A stretch of 64,000 nucleotides of DNA from Terriglobales bacterium (lineage in GTDB: Bacteria; Acidobacteriota; Terriglobia; Terriglobales; Acidobacteriaceae): contig DASTZZ010000125.1 of the NCBI GenBank assembly GCA_035764005.1, positions 50,398-114,397 of the forward strand. Direction: 5' to 3'. Below the pieces are notes generated by a model. The model was not told the origin of the DNA. It was given only the letters and a program-made list of their open reading frames with translations, and did no database searches. The first letter of the stretch is position 1, and the number at the start of each line of letters is the position of its first letter. Positions 46,701 through 54,984 of the stretch are shown in pieces. A program made the position numbers and the translations under genes.

Positions 46701-48343
46701 GCATCGGATGTCGTAGCATCCGCCGGCAACCTCTCTCGGTATAACCACAGTGGACGCGCATCCGTTTCGTCGAAATTGCCTTTCGAGTCGTAGGCGCGCA
46801 GCAGGTACTTGAGTTCCCGTGCGCCTCCTGCAAGAGTTTTTATCGCCGGCTGCCATTCCGCGAATCCCGAGTCGTCGATTGCGATGATTTCAAGCGGTGT
46901 TGTCTGCAATGACTGTTCCTGCTCGAATACTCGGATTTCAGCACGCGCGATAAAGGCCGAATAGTTGTTGTACATGCGGAAATGTACGGGCGATGCCACG
47001 GGAACGTTGTCCACGTTGCTTACGGCCACAGCCACGGGATGTGCGGCGACAGCAAGTCGCGGCCGCGATTCGAGATTGTCAAAATGGAACTGAATGTTGG
47101 CATTGTCGAGCGCGACGTCCGTGCAGCGCTGAATGTCGGAAGAGCTGCGGTCTTTGTCGTCGATCGGCTTGCCGTCGACGGTGATGTGCATCACGTTAAG
47201 CTCGTAGGGACTCTTTGGACTGATCTCCTGGTTGAGACGCGTGACGTCAACGCCTTCGTAATTGTCCAACGGTACCGGCTCGTCATACACGACTTGCACG
47301 CGCACGAACGACTCCTGTCCCTCGGTGAAGCCGGTGTTCACAACGTCGTCGGATTGGACATAGCCGCGTCCCTCGTGTTCAGCCCGAGCACCCGACAAAA
47401 TCGGATCCTTCATCACGATGTCCATGGCGCGCTGCGCTCGCACTGCGGAAAGGCCAATGTCATCGCCATAGACGGACGCGGTTCGGCGGTCGAGGCGCTC
47501 GTCCTTCGTGTAACCAATAAACCTCAGTCGGGCGTTGGTCCGGCCCGCGATGTCCGTTAGCGCGCGATGCAGGGCCGCGGCGTAACCAGGCGGAATGATT
47601 GGCTGGCCGTTCTCAAGCTCGAGCGTCGGAATGCTTCCCCATGGCGGATCGTAAACTTTGGTCTTTATTTCCTGAACGTCGCCGGGGCAGAGTTGCGGCT
47701 CCTCCGGCAACTCCTGGAGAGCATCGTCGTACCAGAATTCCACTTCGACGCGACGATTCAACGTCCGTCCCTGCTCGGTTGCGTTAGGGGCAATCGGTTG
47801 TGAGGCGCCGCGCCCCTCGCTTTCGATCGCGGACGCGGGCAATCCTAACGCCTGCTGCATAGCCAGCGCGACGCGGTGAGCCCGCGCTTTCGAGAACGAC
47901 AGTTGGTCTCCATAAATGCGCTGGTCGCGCTCATTCAGCTGTCCGTTGTCTGTGTAACCGATGAACCGGACTGTCACATTATGCTTATCTTGCAGAGTGT
48001 CGAGCGCTTGCCTTACCTGCGTAATGAACGTTTCCGAAATGGGAATGTTCTCTGTGTCATAGTGCAGTGGTGCAACGAGATTCTTGACGCGCATTCGCGG
48101 TGTGACGCCGTCCTTGAATCGCATCTTGCAGACGGTCTCCACGCGGCACACCTTTATGGCCTTCGTGTGATCGCCCCCATCGGAGTTCAACGACCATTCC
48201 TTCGGCTTCTGGTCGGGGGACAGATGCCGCTCGACCGGTTCGCCGGGCGTGACAGTGCGGACCTGAGCAGTACCCGCGCAGGCGGTCAATACCAGGAATC
48301 CGACAATCAGCGATAAGCGATGCTGTTTGCTCATGCGGTTCAC
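43748..48343 (-). CDS. outer-membrane protein: two OmpA-like domains plus a large beta-barrel
   Basis: The product has about 1531 residues. The leader ends in VLTACAG, a fair lipobox. Two OmpA/MotB-type peptidoglycan-binding domains follow (about 85-215 with VRFIGYTDNGQLNER and EGRGASQP; about 245-360 with LRFIGYTKDERLDRR). The middle has Ig-like segments near residues 440-640. From about residue 690 to the end is alternating aromatic/polar beta-strands (QVEYTPG, SFLYSDRTNLYLNYS, YAYRPV) ending GVFFNFIATR, typical of an outer-membrane barrel. The GTG at 48343 overlaps the stop of the upstream gene (GTGA); an ATG at 48334 with AGGTG upstream is equally plausible. It is translationally coupled to the DUF11 protein, so the two may form a secreted-partner/porin pair. 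Confidence 0.82.
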   Translation of the reverse strand: MNRMSKQHRLSLIVGFLVLTACAGTAQVRTVTPGEPVERHLSPDQKPKEWSLNSDGGDHTKAIKVCRVETVCKMRFKDGVTPRMRVKNLVAPLHYDTENIPISETFITQVRQALDTLQDKHNVTVRFIGYTDNGQLNERDQRIYGDQLSFSKARAHRVALAMQQALGLPASAIESEGRGASQPIAPNATEQGRTLNRRVEVEFWYDDALQELPEEPQLCPGDVQEIKTKVYDPPWGSIPTLELENGQPIIPPGYAAALHRALTDIAGRTNARLRFIGYTKDERLDRRTASVYGDDIGLSAVRAQRAMDIVMKDPILSGARAEHEGRGYVQSDDVVNTGFTEGQESFVRVQVVYDEPVPLDNYEGVDVTRLNQEISPKSPYELNVMHITVDGKPIDDKDRSSSDIQRCTDVALDNANIQFHFDNLESRPRLAVAAHPVAVAVSNVDNVPVASPVHFRMYNNYSAFIARAEIRVFEQEQSLQTTPLEIIAIDDSGFAEWQPAIKTLAGGARELKYLLRAYDSKGNFDETDARPLWLYRERLPADATTSDATWQHELLAAYGENQLVRHHIPLGSGTVKVQGSGVPADHKVWLAGHPVPVDPQGKFAAEEILPAGTHTVEVAVLDDGGNGSLYLRDLEFKRRDIFYVGVADLTVSPNSGSANPLQGQNALQPDDSKFDGRLAFFVNGKVSDRWHLTASADTREGPVKGLFSNFLDKSPDSLFRRIDPDYYYPTFGDNGVVKEMAPTLGKFFVKASHGESYAMWGNFSAGYQGNEIAQVDRGLYGANGHYVSESTTRFGERRINIDGFAAEPGTLPSYEELRGTGGSLYFLHHQDILTGSERIRIEIRDKDSRIVTGVVNLRPTVDYDIDYLQGRLLLTEPLSSTANDDLLVRSSGLSGGEAYLVVQYEYTPGLDKLDALATGGQGHYWLNDHIGFGLTGNQNKDGDTNSNLAAGDLTLRMSANSWLKMQTGRSEGLVSGLQQSNDGGFGFQSPTDASTTNAAAGAYRADLSLGIGDFLKGRDGRFTFYTQHLDAGYSAPGQATFKNTEQYGGTLKMPVTNRLSLTAKGDQRTEDQGLETRAVELDMGFKLTDRWSFSSGVRDDLRKDRSPLVPLTQEQGERTDAVAQVKFDPGGVWRAYGFVQDTVAANGNRLDNRRIGAGGSYRLTERFKIDGEASNGDLGLGGKIGTSFLYSDRTNLYLNYSLENERADNGQEVRQGSLIYGEKRRLSDSSSVYVEERYQDGGSMSGLTHATGINLVTKERWNFGGSAEFGKLRDAQTAAATNRKAAGIHMGYGREKIQFSSAVEYRRDDAEQLDLTHTIRNLLLFRNNFKLQLTPDWRMLGKLDYSISDSSLGEFFGGGYTEAVIGYAYRPVLHDRLSALAKYTYFYNVPTTDQITAQNTSAEFLQKSYIGSLDVTYDLTSKWSIGGKYANRIGEVSLDRTQPQFFESPAHLGVLRLDWQFITGWESMAEVRMLDLPDITQTRSGALAAIYRYLGKNLKVGAGYNFTDFSDDLTDLKYNHRGVFFNFIATR

Positions 48344-51300
48344 CTGCTCCCCGGCACGGACACGTTGGTCCGTTTGGGCGGGCCACCAAGACGCCAGAAG
48401 ACTTCAGGCTCGATGGTGAGCGTCTGACTGTCACCCGCTGCATCCTTGGTCAACTGACGCTTGATCGCTTCCATGCGCCGGTCAACCAGTGCCGCATCCT
48501 CTGTGTCTGCGATGTAGGACAGGCGCAGAATCGATGGCGACTTGCGCAGTTCTTCAAGGAGTGTGTTCAGGCGCGGCCGCCACTGGAGACGGATTTCAGT
48601 CGTACCCGGCTCGAACACGGCATCGGAGAGATCAATTCCGACCACCCGGTAAATCGACGCGCCGAAATTCAACTGCAATGCTTTGCCGCGTGTGGCGCGC
48701 TTGATCTGCACCTGATTGGTCGTCAATCGGTAACCGCTGGGTAATGTGCGGTCGTCGAGCTTCATCACGAAATTGCTGCCGCGGCTGTCATAGGGCGTGA
48801 TCGCGCATGTAATGTGGTATCGCCCGTACTGATCCGTCGTTGCTTCCAGCCCGGTCGGCGTTACCACACGCACGCCCGTCAAACCTTTTTCACCCTCGTC
48901 CTGAATCCCGTTGCGGTTGGCGTCGTTGAAGACCTTGCCGGTCACGTCGGTGCAATCGAACGTGGAATCGGCCGTGACGCGCACGGTAGCGGTTGCTACA
49001 CCCGACATGGGGGTTCCGTTTACTGTGTTCAGGGCCTGCGCGCGGTTCACGTATTCGCTCTCGGTGACGCCGGCGCCGATTGTGAGCAGTAGTTTCAAGG
49101 TGCGTGCCTGGGTGCCCGCGATGGTGACGCCGTTCCAGCGAAGTTCATTGCCAACGATTGACGGCTCGGTCTGCACGCCGTCGAGAAGCGCAGAATGCGG
49201 GACGTATCTAAATCCCGCCGGCATGTCGTCCACGATGCTCACGCCCGTGATGAGCGTCTCGGCAGCGTTGTTTACGGTGATCACGTACGGAACCTGCTGG
49301 CCGCGCGTCACGTTGAGCAGCGGTGTCGTTTTGGAAATCGCGAGAGAGCCAGCGAGCTGCGGATCGAGCGGGATGTGGTTGTTGTATATCTGGCTCGTGC
49401 CGGGTATCCGGCTGCCGTCCAGCCGCAAGCGGGCGTAATAGGCTGTGCCCGCGCTGCGCGGTGCTACAGATGCAGCCGGCGGGAACTCCGAAGGCTGAGC
49501 CTCGCAAAACAGGGTCGTTCCCGGAATGGCATCGTTGACGCTGCCTGGACACGTTGGAACCGAGAACGCTGCCGTCGAAGCGTTCGAGCTCGGCGGGATG
49601 ATCTGCGAATAGCCCGCAACGTAAGTTGCTCCGGGCGGCGCCGTTACTGCAATGAGGTAATCACCACCGCTCGGACAAGCCGGGTCGCTGAAGTTGATGT
49701 CGAACTTGTAGTAGCCGCTTGCGAGTGTGACCTGCCCTTGCTGGACGGGATCGTCGAAGCACGCTGCCGGCAGTGGCGACCCACTGCGCGCATCCTGCAA
49801 GGTGAGTGTCGCCCCGAGAACCGGTACACGCGCGGATGAGTTGTAGACGACGCCGTTTGGCGTGATCGGCAGATTGAGGTTCTGCAGGTTGCTGCCAGAC
49901 GACACAACGATGTCGGTGATCTGCTGCAGATTGTTGGTGAAGGCAGAGTCGGCTTTGCCGAGCTTGGCGGTGTTTGGGCCCGCGCCGGGTGCCGTGAACC
50001 GCAATTCGTACCGATCTGTTCCACTCGTCGGCGTGATGCCAGTGAAATGGTAGACACCGTTCACGTCCGTGGCGACGGACTGCAACAGCACTCCGCTGAG
50101 ATACAACCCAACTGTCCATCCCTGCAGTAGCGGCTCGCCAGCGTCGACGGTCTTGTTGAAGTTGGCGTCATGCCACACAGTGCCGTTCAACAGTCCCGAA
50201 CCGGGAACTCCGCCGACATCAATCGAAGCGCTCGCGCTCGCAGTCTGCTGAGGACTGTTCCAAGTCACCGTGCCCGTGTTCGTGAGCGTCGTGCCGGCCG
50301 CAAGACCTGCGGCAATTTGAACTCGGAACTTTATGTCAATGGACTGGCCAGGCTGCAACGGACCGTTCGAAGTGGAATAGTCCGCAGTCAGTACAGAGCC
50401 AACTATCGTGACGCCTGTAGTTGAGCCGTTCATCGTCGGTGCCGGAGGGTTCACAAACGTGAGGCGCCCTGCACCTGCGCTGTTGAGATCGTCGGTGATT
50501 ACGACTGTGGTGGCTGGGCTCGCGGAACCATTGGTCACATGCACCAGGTAGTCCAGCTGCCCGCCCGACTGTGCCGCACCGCCGCCCACCACGCTGACTT
50601 GCTTCGTAATCGAGAGGCCGGGCACTCCTACCGTGACAGTGTGGGCGTCCTGGAAATCGAGGAGGCCTGGCGTGCCATCGGTCAGCGTGTGGGTGAAGCT
50701 TTGGCGGGTGGGGATAGTGGGATCGCCGTCGAACCACTGGGTGGCGCCAGCGACGTTGGTGAGGGTTGCGCCATTTTGACTGCTCGCATCTAGTTGGGTT
50801 TGGTAATTGATAATCAAACGCTGGTTCTGGCTGATCGTGGCCGCCGCGGTGAGCATGGCTAGCGTGAGCTCGCAGGTGGGTTTGCTGTAACTGATCGAAA
50901 AATCGGTGCCTGCAACCAGAGGCCCCTTGCCCGCAACCGCCGTGACTCCGTCCGCTTGAAACACCTGTGCGCTGACCACTTGCGGTGTCGTGCTGCACAT
51001 GCCGCCACTGGCGCCGGTGGGGAGCCGATCAAGGATCGTGGTGTTCCATGCGTCACTGACGCCGGTATTCTGAACGTTAAGACCAAACTGTCCCAACTGC
51101 CCGACAGTCATCGTCGCGGGTCCCGTTTTGGTCAGTACCAGATTGGGAGTTGAGGTTCCGCCAATATCAATCGAGGCGCTCGCGCTCGCAGTCTGCTGAG
51201 GAGTGTTCCAAGTCACCGTGCCGGTGTTCGTGAGAGTTGTGCCGGCGGGAACTCCCGCAGCAATCTGCACCCGGAAGCGCACGTCGATGGACTGCCCCGG

Positions 51301-53268
51301 CTGCAACGGGCCGTTCGATGTGGAGTAGTCCGCGGTCAGTACGGAACCGGCGACCGTGACGCCGGTCGTTGAGCCGTTGATGGTTGGCGCTGGGTTCACA
51401 AAGGTGAGCCGACCTGCACCCGCGCTGCCGAGATCATCGGTGATTACGACCGTAGTGGCCGGACTCGTCGATGTATTGGTTACGTGCACCAGGTAGTCAA
51501 GCTGCCCGCCAGGCAGCGCCGCGCCGCCACCCACCACGCTGACTTGCTTGGTAATGGCGAGGCCGGGGACGCCGACGGTGACAGTGTGGGCGTCCTGATT
51601 GTCCAGGATGCCGGGTGTGCCGTTCGTCAAAGGCCCGGTGAATGTCCTGCGGTTGACATTAGTGCTGTTGCTGTCGAACCACTGGATCGCGCCGGCTACG
51701 TTGCTGAGGGCAGCGCCATTCTGGCTGTTCGCGTCGAGCTGGGTTTGGTAATTAATGATCAAGCGCTGGTTCTGGCTGATCGTTGCCGCCGCCGTGAGCA
51801 TGGCTAGCGTGAGCTCGCAGGTGGGCTGGTTGTAGCTGATCGAAAAATCGGTACCCGCAACCAGAGGCCCCTTGCCGGGAACTGCCGTGACTCCATCGGC
51901 TTGAAAAACCTGTGCGCTGATCACCTGCGGTGTCGTGCTGCACATGCCGCCGCTGGCTCCGGTGGGGAATCGATCAAGAAGAGTGGCGTTCCATGCGTCA
52001 CCGACACCGGTATTTTGGACGTTAAGCCCAAACTGTGCCGGCTGTCCGGGGTTCATCGCCGCCGGTCCCGTTTTGGTCAGTACAAGATTGGGTGGGGAGG
52101 TTTGTGCAATATCAACCGAGGCGCTCGCGCTCGCCGTCTGTCTGGGGGTGTTCCAGGCTACGAGCGCAGTATTCGTGAGCGTCGTTCCGGCAGGAACTGC
52201 AGCAGCAATCTGCGCCCGAAACCTTATGTCAATGGACTGCCCGGGCTGCAACAGACCGTTCGATGTGGAATAGTCCGCAGTCAGGACCGAGCCCGCGATT
52301 GTGACGCCTGTGGTCGAGCCGTTCATGGTGGGCGCCGGTGGATTCACAAACGTGAGACGACCAGCACCCGCGCTGCTAAGATCGTCGGTGATTACGACCG
52401 AGGACGCTGCGAAATTCGGGGGGTTGTTCGAGGGATTGGTCACGTGCACCAGGTAGTCAAGCTGTGCGCCCGGCAGCGCAGGGCCGCCACCGACTACGCT
52501 GACTTGTTTGGTAATTGCCAGCCCCGGGATCACTACCGCGACGATCTTCGTGAGGTGCGCCCCCTCAAGGCTGAAAAACGAGTTACCACCTGGTGCAATG
52601 CCGCCGTTGCCGAAATTGACGATCCCACTATTGGCGTTAAAGATGGTGTAGTTAATTCCCGCGGGAGCATAACGGCTCGGATCGGTTGCGATTGCGCAAT
52701 TGGGGTTCGGTCCAAGAGCGCTAAAAGTCCATCCCGGCGGGCTGTCACAAACTCCGTCGTCTTCGAGACCAAAAATGTCGACTGTTGCGCTACTGAGCTG
52801 CAAGGCGGTGATGGTTTTACTGGTGTTGTTCACGACACCAATCATGTTGTCGTCAAGGCCGTTGTCGTAAGAGGGAGCAGGGTTGGGGAAAGTTGTTGTG
52901 ATAGAGCCGTCAGCGTTGAGCGTGATCAAAATGGTGCAGCCCTCATTGGCGCGCCCATCTTGATTAGCGAGATAGGTGGGACTAACCCCTCTCCCACCAC
53001 CGGCATTGCCGCCGGTGATAATGGCGCATGTCTGCGTCGCGGCAAAGGCAGAGTTCGCTCCCATCATCAGAGCGACGATGCCGAAAATAAGTGAAATCCT
53101 CTTTATCGCGCGTGCTCCTTTGAACAGACCATGAGTAAAAGAGGAGGGCCTTACATCGCCCATTTCGGGAACTCGCGCGCGGAAACAGAGAGAGAGGCGC
53201 AGCTTGTCGAGCAGGGTTGCGCTCCAGCTGTAGCCTGCACGGACATGAATTGTGCTGCTGGAAGTCAT
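48340..53268 (-). CDS. giant DUF11/SdrD-type surface repeat protein
   Basis: The product has 1642 residues, exported. After an unusually long leader (hydrophobic core ISLIFGIVALMMGANSAFA ending near residue 77) comes a unique Cys-containing domain (about 78-245). Several DUF11 domains follow (PGLAITKQVSVVGG and NLVLTKTGPAAMNPG types), arranged in about 2.5 copies of a 315-320-residue unit. Then come an SdrD-B/Cna-B-like domain (NGTVWHDANFNKTVDAGE), another DUF11, and a second SdrD-B (DVTGKVFNDANRNGIQDEGE). The last 95 residues or so look like a degenerate OmpA domain (DLSDAVFEPGTTEIRLQW...YIADTEDAALVDRRMEAIKRQL). The ATG at 53268 has GAGGG five bases upstream; an ATG at 53163 would give a shorter leader. 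A c-di-GMP riboswitch lies in its leader. Confidence 0.85.
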   Translation of the reverse strand: MTSSSTIHVRAGYSWSATLLDKLRLSLCFRARVPEMGDVRPSSFTHGLFKGARAIKRISLIFGIVALMMGANSAFAATQTCAIITGGNAGGGRGVSPTYLANQDGRANEGCTILITLNADGSITTTFPNPAPSYDNGLDDNMIGVVNNTSKTITALQLSSATVDIFGLEDDGVCDSPPGWTFSALGPNPNCAIATDPSRYAPAGINYTIFNANSGIVNFGNGGIAPGGNSFFSLEGAHLTKIVAVVIPGLAITKQVSVVGGGPALPGAQLDYLVHVTNPSNNPPNFAASSVVITDDLSSAGAGRLTFVNPPAPTMNGSTTGVTIAGSVLTADYSTSNGLLQPGQSIDIRFRAQIAAAVPAGTTLTNTALVAWNTPRQTASASASVDIAQTSPPNLVLTKTGPAAMNPGQPAQFGLNVQNTGVGDAWNATLLDRFPTGASGGMCSTTPQVISAQVFQADGVTAVPGKGPLVAGTDFSISYNQPTCELTLAMLTAAATISQNQRLIINYQTQLDANSQNGAALSNVAGAIQWFDSNSTNVNRRTFTGPLTNGTPGILDNQDAHTVTVGVPGLAITKQVSVVGGGAALPGGQLDYLVHVTNTSTSPATTVVITDDLGSAGAGRLTFVNPAPTINGSTTGVTVAGSVLTADYSTSNGPLQPGQSIDVRFRVQIAAGVPAGTTLTNTGTVTWNTPQQTASASASIDIGGTSTPNLVLTKTGPATMTVGQLGQFGLNVQNTGVSDAWNTTILDRLPTGASGGMCSTTPQVVSAQVFQADGVTAVAGKGPLVAGTDFSISYSKPTCELTLAMLTAAATISQNQRLIINYQTQLDASSQNGATLTNVAGATQWFDGDPTIPTRQSFTHTLTDGTPGLLDFQDAHTVTVGVPGLSITKQVSVVGGGAAQSGGQLDYLVHVTNGSASPATTVVITDDLNSAGAGRLTFVNPPAPTMNGSTTGVTIVGSVLTADYSTSNGPLQPGQSIDIKFRVQIAAGLAAGTTLTNTGTVTWNSPQQTASASASIDVGGVPGSGLLNGTVWHDANFNKTVDAGEPLLQGWTVGLYLSGVLLQSVATDVNGVYHFTGITPTSGTDRYELRFTAPGAGPNTAKLGKADSAFTNNLQQITDIVVSSGSNLQNLNLPITPNGVVYNSSARVPVLGATLTLQDARSGSPLPAACFDDPVQQGQVTLASGYYKFDINFSDPACPSGGDYLIAVTAPPGATYVAGYSQIIPPSSNASTAAFSVPTCPGSVNDAIPGTTLFCEAQPSEFPPAASVAPRSAGTAYYARLRLDGSRIPGTSQIYNNHIPLDPQLAGSLAISKTTPLLNVTRGQQVPYVITVNNAAETLITGVSIVDDMPAGFRYVPHSALLDGVQTEPSIVGNELRWNGVTIAGTQARTLKLLLTIGAGVTESEYVNRAQALNTVNGTPMSGVATATVRVTADSTFDCTDVTGKVFNDANRNGIQDEGEKGLTGVRVVTPTGLEATTDQYGRYHITCAITPYDSRGSNFVMKLDDRTLPSGYRLTTNQVQIKRATRGKALQLNFGASIYRVVGIDLSDAVFEPGTTEIRLQWRPRLNTLLEELRKSPSILRLSYIADTEDAALVDRRMEAIKRQLTKDAAGDSQTLTIEPEVFWRLGGPPKRTNVSVPGSR
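50216..52530 (-). repeat. tandem ~0.95-kb intragenic repeats of the DUF11 gene
   Basis: Equivalent points recur at 52501, 51541 and 50596, giving periods of 960 and 945 bases (320 and 315 codons). The third unit is truncated after its first DUF11 domain. Nucleotide identity is high over long stretches, so recombination could change unit number. Confidence 0.85.
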
Positions 53269-53336
53269 GTGCCCTCGTTCCCCGTTGCAATCAATTCGTC
53301 GGCGGGTGGGACCGAGTCAGTCCACGCAGTGGACTG

Positions 53337-53430
53337 GATTCCGGCGGTCCCGCCGTCATAGGGCCCCCGGAGCCCATTAGACCGGTGACTTTGCGCCGCC
53401 ATCTTTCAATGGCTTTGCCTTTGTCAGAAT
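53337..53430 (-). promoter_or_regulatory. cyclic-di-GMP-I (GEMM) riboswitch
   Basis: Read on the minus strand, the segment has the GEMM-I hallmarks in order. GGCAAA comes first, then a short stem CCAT...ATGG capped by a GAAA tetraloop, then GCGCAAAG. A second arm follows with CCGGTCTAA on one side and CCTATGACGGCGG on the other (tetraloop receptor). Just downstream are a strong hairpin (CAGTCCA-CGCAG-TGGACTG, 53318-53336 in plus-strand coordinates) and a stretch (53301-53313) complementary to the aptamer's 3' arm GGCGGGACC. These could form the expression platform. It lies about 70 bases before the DUF11 gene and after the tonB stop, so it should control the DUF11 gene and probably the coupled OmpA/barrel gene in response to c-di-GMP. 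Confidence 0.88.
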
Positions 53431-53505
53431 CGCGTCGAAAAATTAGCTGATCAAAAACTCCTTATCTCTTGATCTGTTGAAGTTTGCATTCGCTTTACTC
53501 CGTAA

Positions 53506-54492
53506 TTACGCGGCGGGCAGGAAATCGATCGGGTACGAGATCGTCACTGCCTGCACACCTTCCTTCGCGCCGAAGTTGATCGTCTTGACGCGTTCCACAA
53601 CTTGTGCGGCGAGATCGGGCGCATCCATGTCACTCTTTTGCAGCACGCACATCGATACGCTGCCGTCCGGCTCGATTGTCAATCGCAGCACCATCTGCCC
53701 TTTCAACGTCGGGTTATTTCGAAGTTCGCGGTTGTACAGTCGATAGAACGCCGCCTTATATCGATCGAATACGATCTGTATTTCTTCATCGGTGCGGGCA
53801 GGCCCCGGTCCGCTGCGCGCCTTCGGTCGATCAGCGCCGCCGCCGGCGATCCCGGCGATTGGGCTGGTGGCGCGGGCTATTGAAACGCCGCCTGCGCCGC
53901 CATGACCGATGCCACCGCCTCCACCTCCGCCACCGCCTCCCACACTGTGGTTCAACGAAGCGAGATTGATGCCGCCGCTCGATCCGGGTGTATTGGTCGT
54001 CAGCGCGGAATGTGACGAGGATCGGCCCACATCATCGGCGGCGCCATAGCGCGCATCGGCACCAAGACGCGGCGCAACCTGGTCGGTGGCGAGGCTCGCA
54101 AACTGCTCTTTAAATGCCAGGATGCCAGCCTTTCCAATCTTCTCCTTTTCCTGCGCAGCAGCGTCCGGACCCGGCGGGAGTTCGGGCACCGAAGGCCTAT
54201 CCGGACCGACCGGGGCGTTCGGTTTCGGGAATAGCGCAGGCGCCGGCGTCGATGAGGCCGAGGCTTTTTCCCTGGCTATAGGAAGCGGCACGGCGGGCGC
54301 AGGGACCTCAATCTTCGGTGCTCGATAGAAGACTACGTCGAGTTCTTTTCTAGGAGGCTTGCTAGGCAGCAGCATCTTCGCCGGCACGAGCAGCAGTACA
54401 GCCAGCACCAAGGAATGGATCGCCAGGCTCTTCAGCATGCTCCGGGTGGATATAGCCCCGGAATTTTTCAACTTCCTGCTTGCGGTTTCCAT
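53506..54492 (-). CDS. TonB-like energy transducer with AgmX/PglI C-terminal domain
   Basis: This inner-membrane-anchored protein has about 328 residues. One N-terminal transmembrane helix (SLAIHSLVLAVLLLVPAKML) is followed by a Pro-rich periplasmic linker and a Gly tract (ten consecutive Gly in SVGGGG...GIGHGG). The C-terminal domain of about 95 residues has the AgmX/PglI-type pattern (GQMVLRLTIEPDGSVSMCVL, ending VTISYPIDFLPAA). In Myxococcus, proteins with this domain (GltG/GltJ) link the inner-membrane TolQR-like motor to envelope parts of the gliding or Nfs machines. It follows two ExbD genes and ExbB in one transcript. TTG/GTG codons at 54504/54501 are alternative starts. Confidence 0.85.
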   Translation of the reverse strand: METASRKLKNSGAISTRSMLKSLAIHSLVLAVLLLVPAKMLLPSKPPRKELDVVFYRAPKIEVPAPAVPLPIAREKASASSTPAPALFPKPNAPVGPDRPSVPELPPGPDAAAQEKEKIGKAGILAFKEQFASLATDQVAPRLGADARYGAADDVGRSSSHSALTTNTPGSSGGINLASLNHSVGGGGGGGGGGIGHGGAGGVSIARATSPIAGIAGGGADRPKARSGPGPARTDEEIQIVFDRYKAAFYRLYNRELRNNPTLKGQMVLRLTIEPDGSVSMCVLQKSDMDAPDLAAQVVERVKTINFGAKEGVQAVTISYPIDFLPAA

Positions 54493-54514
54493 GGTTGTCA
54501 CCAAGCAGCCAGCT

Positions 54515-54979
54515 TCAGTGGGTAATGAATTCGATTTTTAAATCTTCGACGTTCGACTTCGCGAGGTCGATGATGCGCAGAACACCCTCGTAGTTCAATC
54601 TGTCGTCGGCGTCCAGGAACAGCACACGCTTTTCCGTGGGCTGAGCGCTCAGAATCTGAGCTACTCGCGCGGGCAAATCGGCTGCGGGAATTTTTTGATT
54701 GGCCAGGATAACTTGACAGTCCGCAGGGAGCCCCTCGCCTTTCGGCGGCTGGAGGATGCGGCAGCCGCTCGGCGCAATGCTCAGAATCAGCCGCGATTCT
54801 GCGGCCTGCGCGGCCGCGGGCTGTGCGGAGGTTCGAGGTATGTCGACGTTGTAGCCCTGCATCAGCAGCGGGACAACGACCATGAAGATGATCAGCAGCA
54901 CGAGCACCACGTCGACCAGCGGCGTAATGTTGATCTCGGACTGCAGACCCGAATCGGAATCGTCTCTATTCATCTGCAT
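54515..54979 (-). CDS. ExbD/TolR family protein (second paralogue)
   Basis: This biopolymer-transport protein has 154 residues. A cytoplasmic N-terminus leads to a single transmembrane helix with the conserved proton-pathway Asp (INITPLVDVVLVLLIIFMV). A periplasmic domain follows that is longer than usual, with a Cys-containing insert (SGCRILQPPKGEGLPADC). It starts six bases after the first exbD stop. Two adjacent ExbD/TolR paralogues with one ExbB match the AglQ/AglS plus AglR arrangement of Myxococcus. The two Cys residues may form a periplasmic disulfide. Confidence 0.92.
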   Translation of the reverse strand: MQMNRDDSDSGLQSEINITPLVDVVLVLLIIFMVVVPLLMQGYNVDIPRTSAQPAAAQAAESRLILSIAPSGCRILQPPKGEGLPADCQVILANQKIPAADLPARVAQILSAQPTEKRVLFLDADDRLNYEGVLRIIDLAKSNVEDLKIEFITH

Positions 54980-54984
54980 GAGTG

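Noticed and set aside
50216..52530. Regular repeats considered as a CRISPR-like or satellite array
   Set aside because: Units are about 950 bases, in frame and encode DUF11 domains, so they are protein-domain repeats.
51901..53094. 397-codon open frame on the plus strand
   Set aside because: It is antisense to the DUF11 gene and its repeated content mirrors the DUF11 repeats; no signal or domain supports it.
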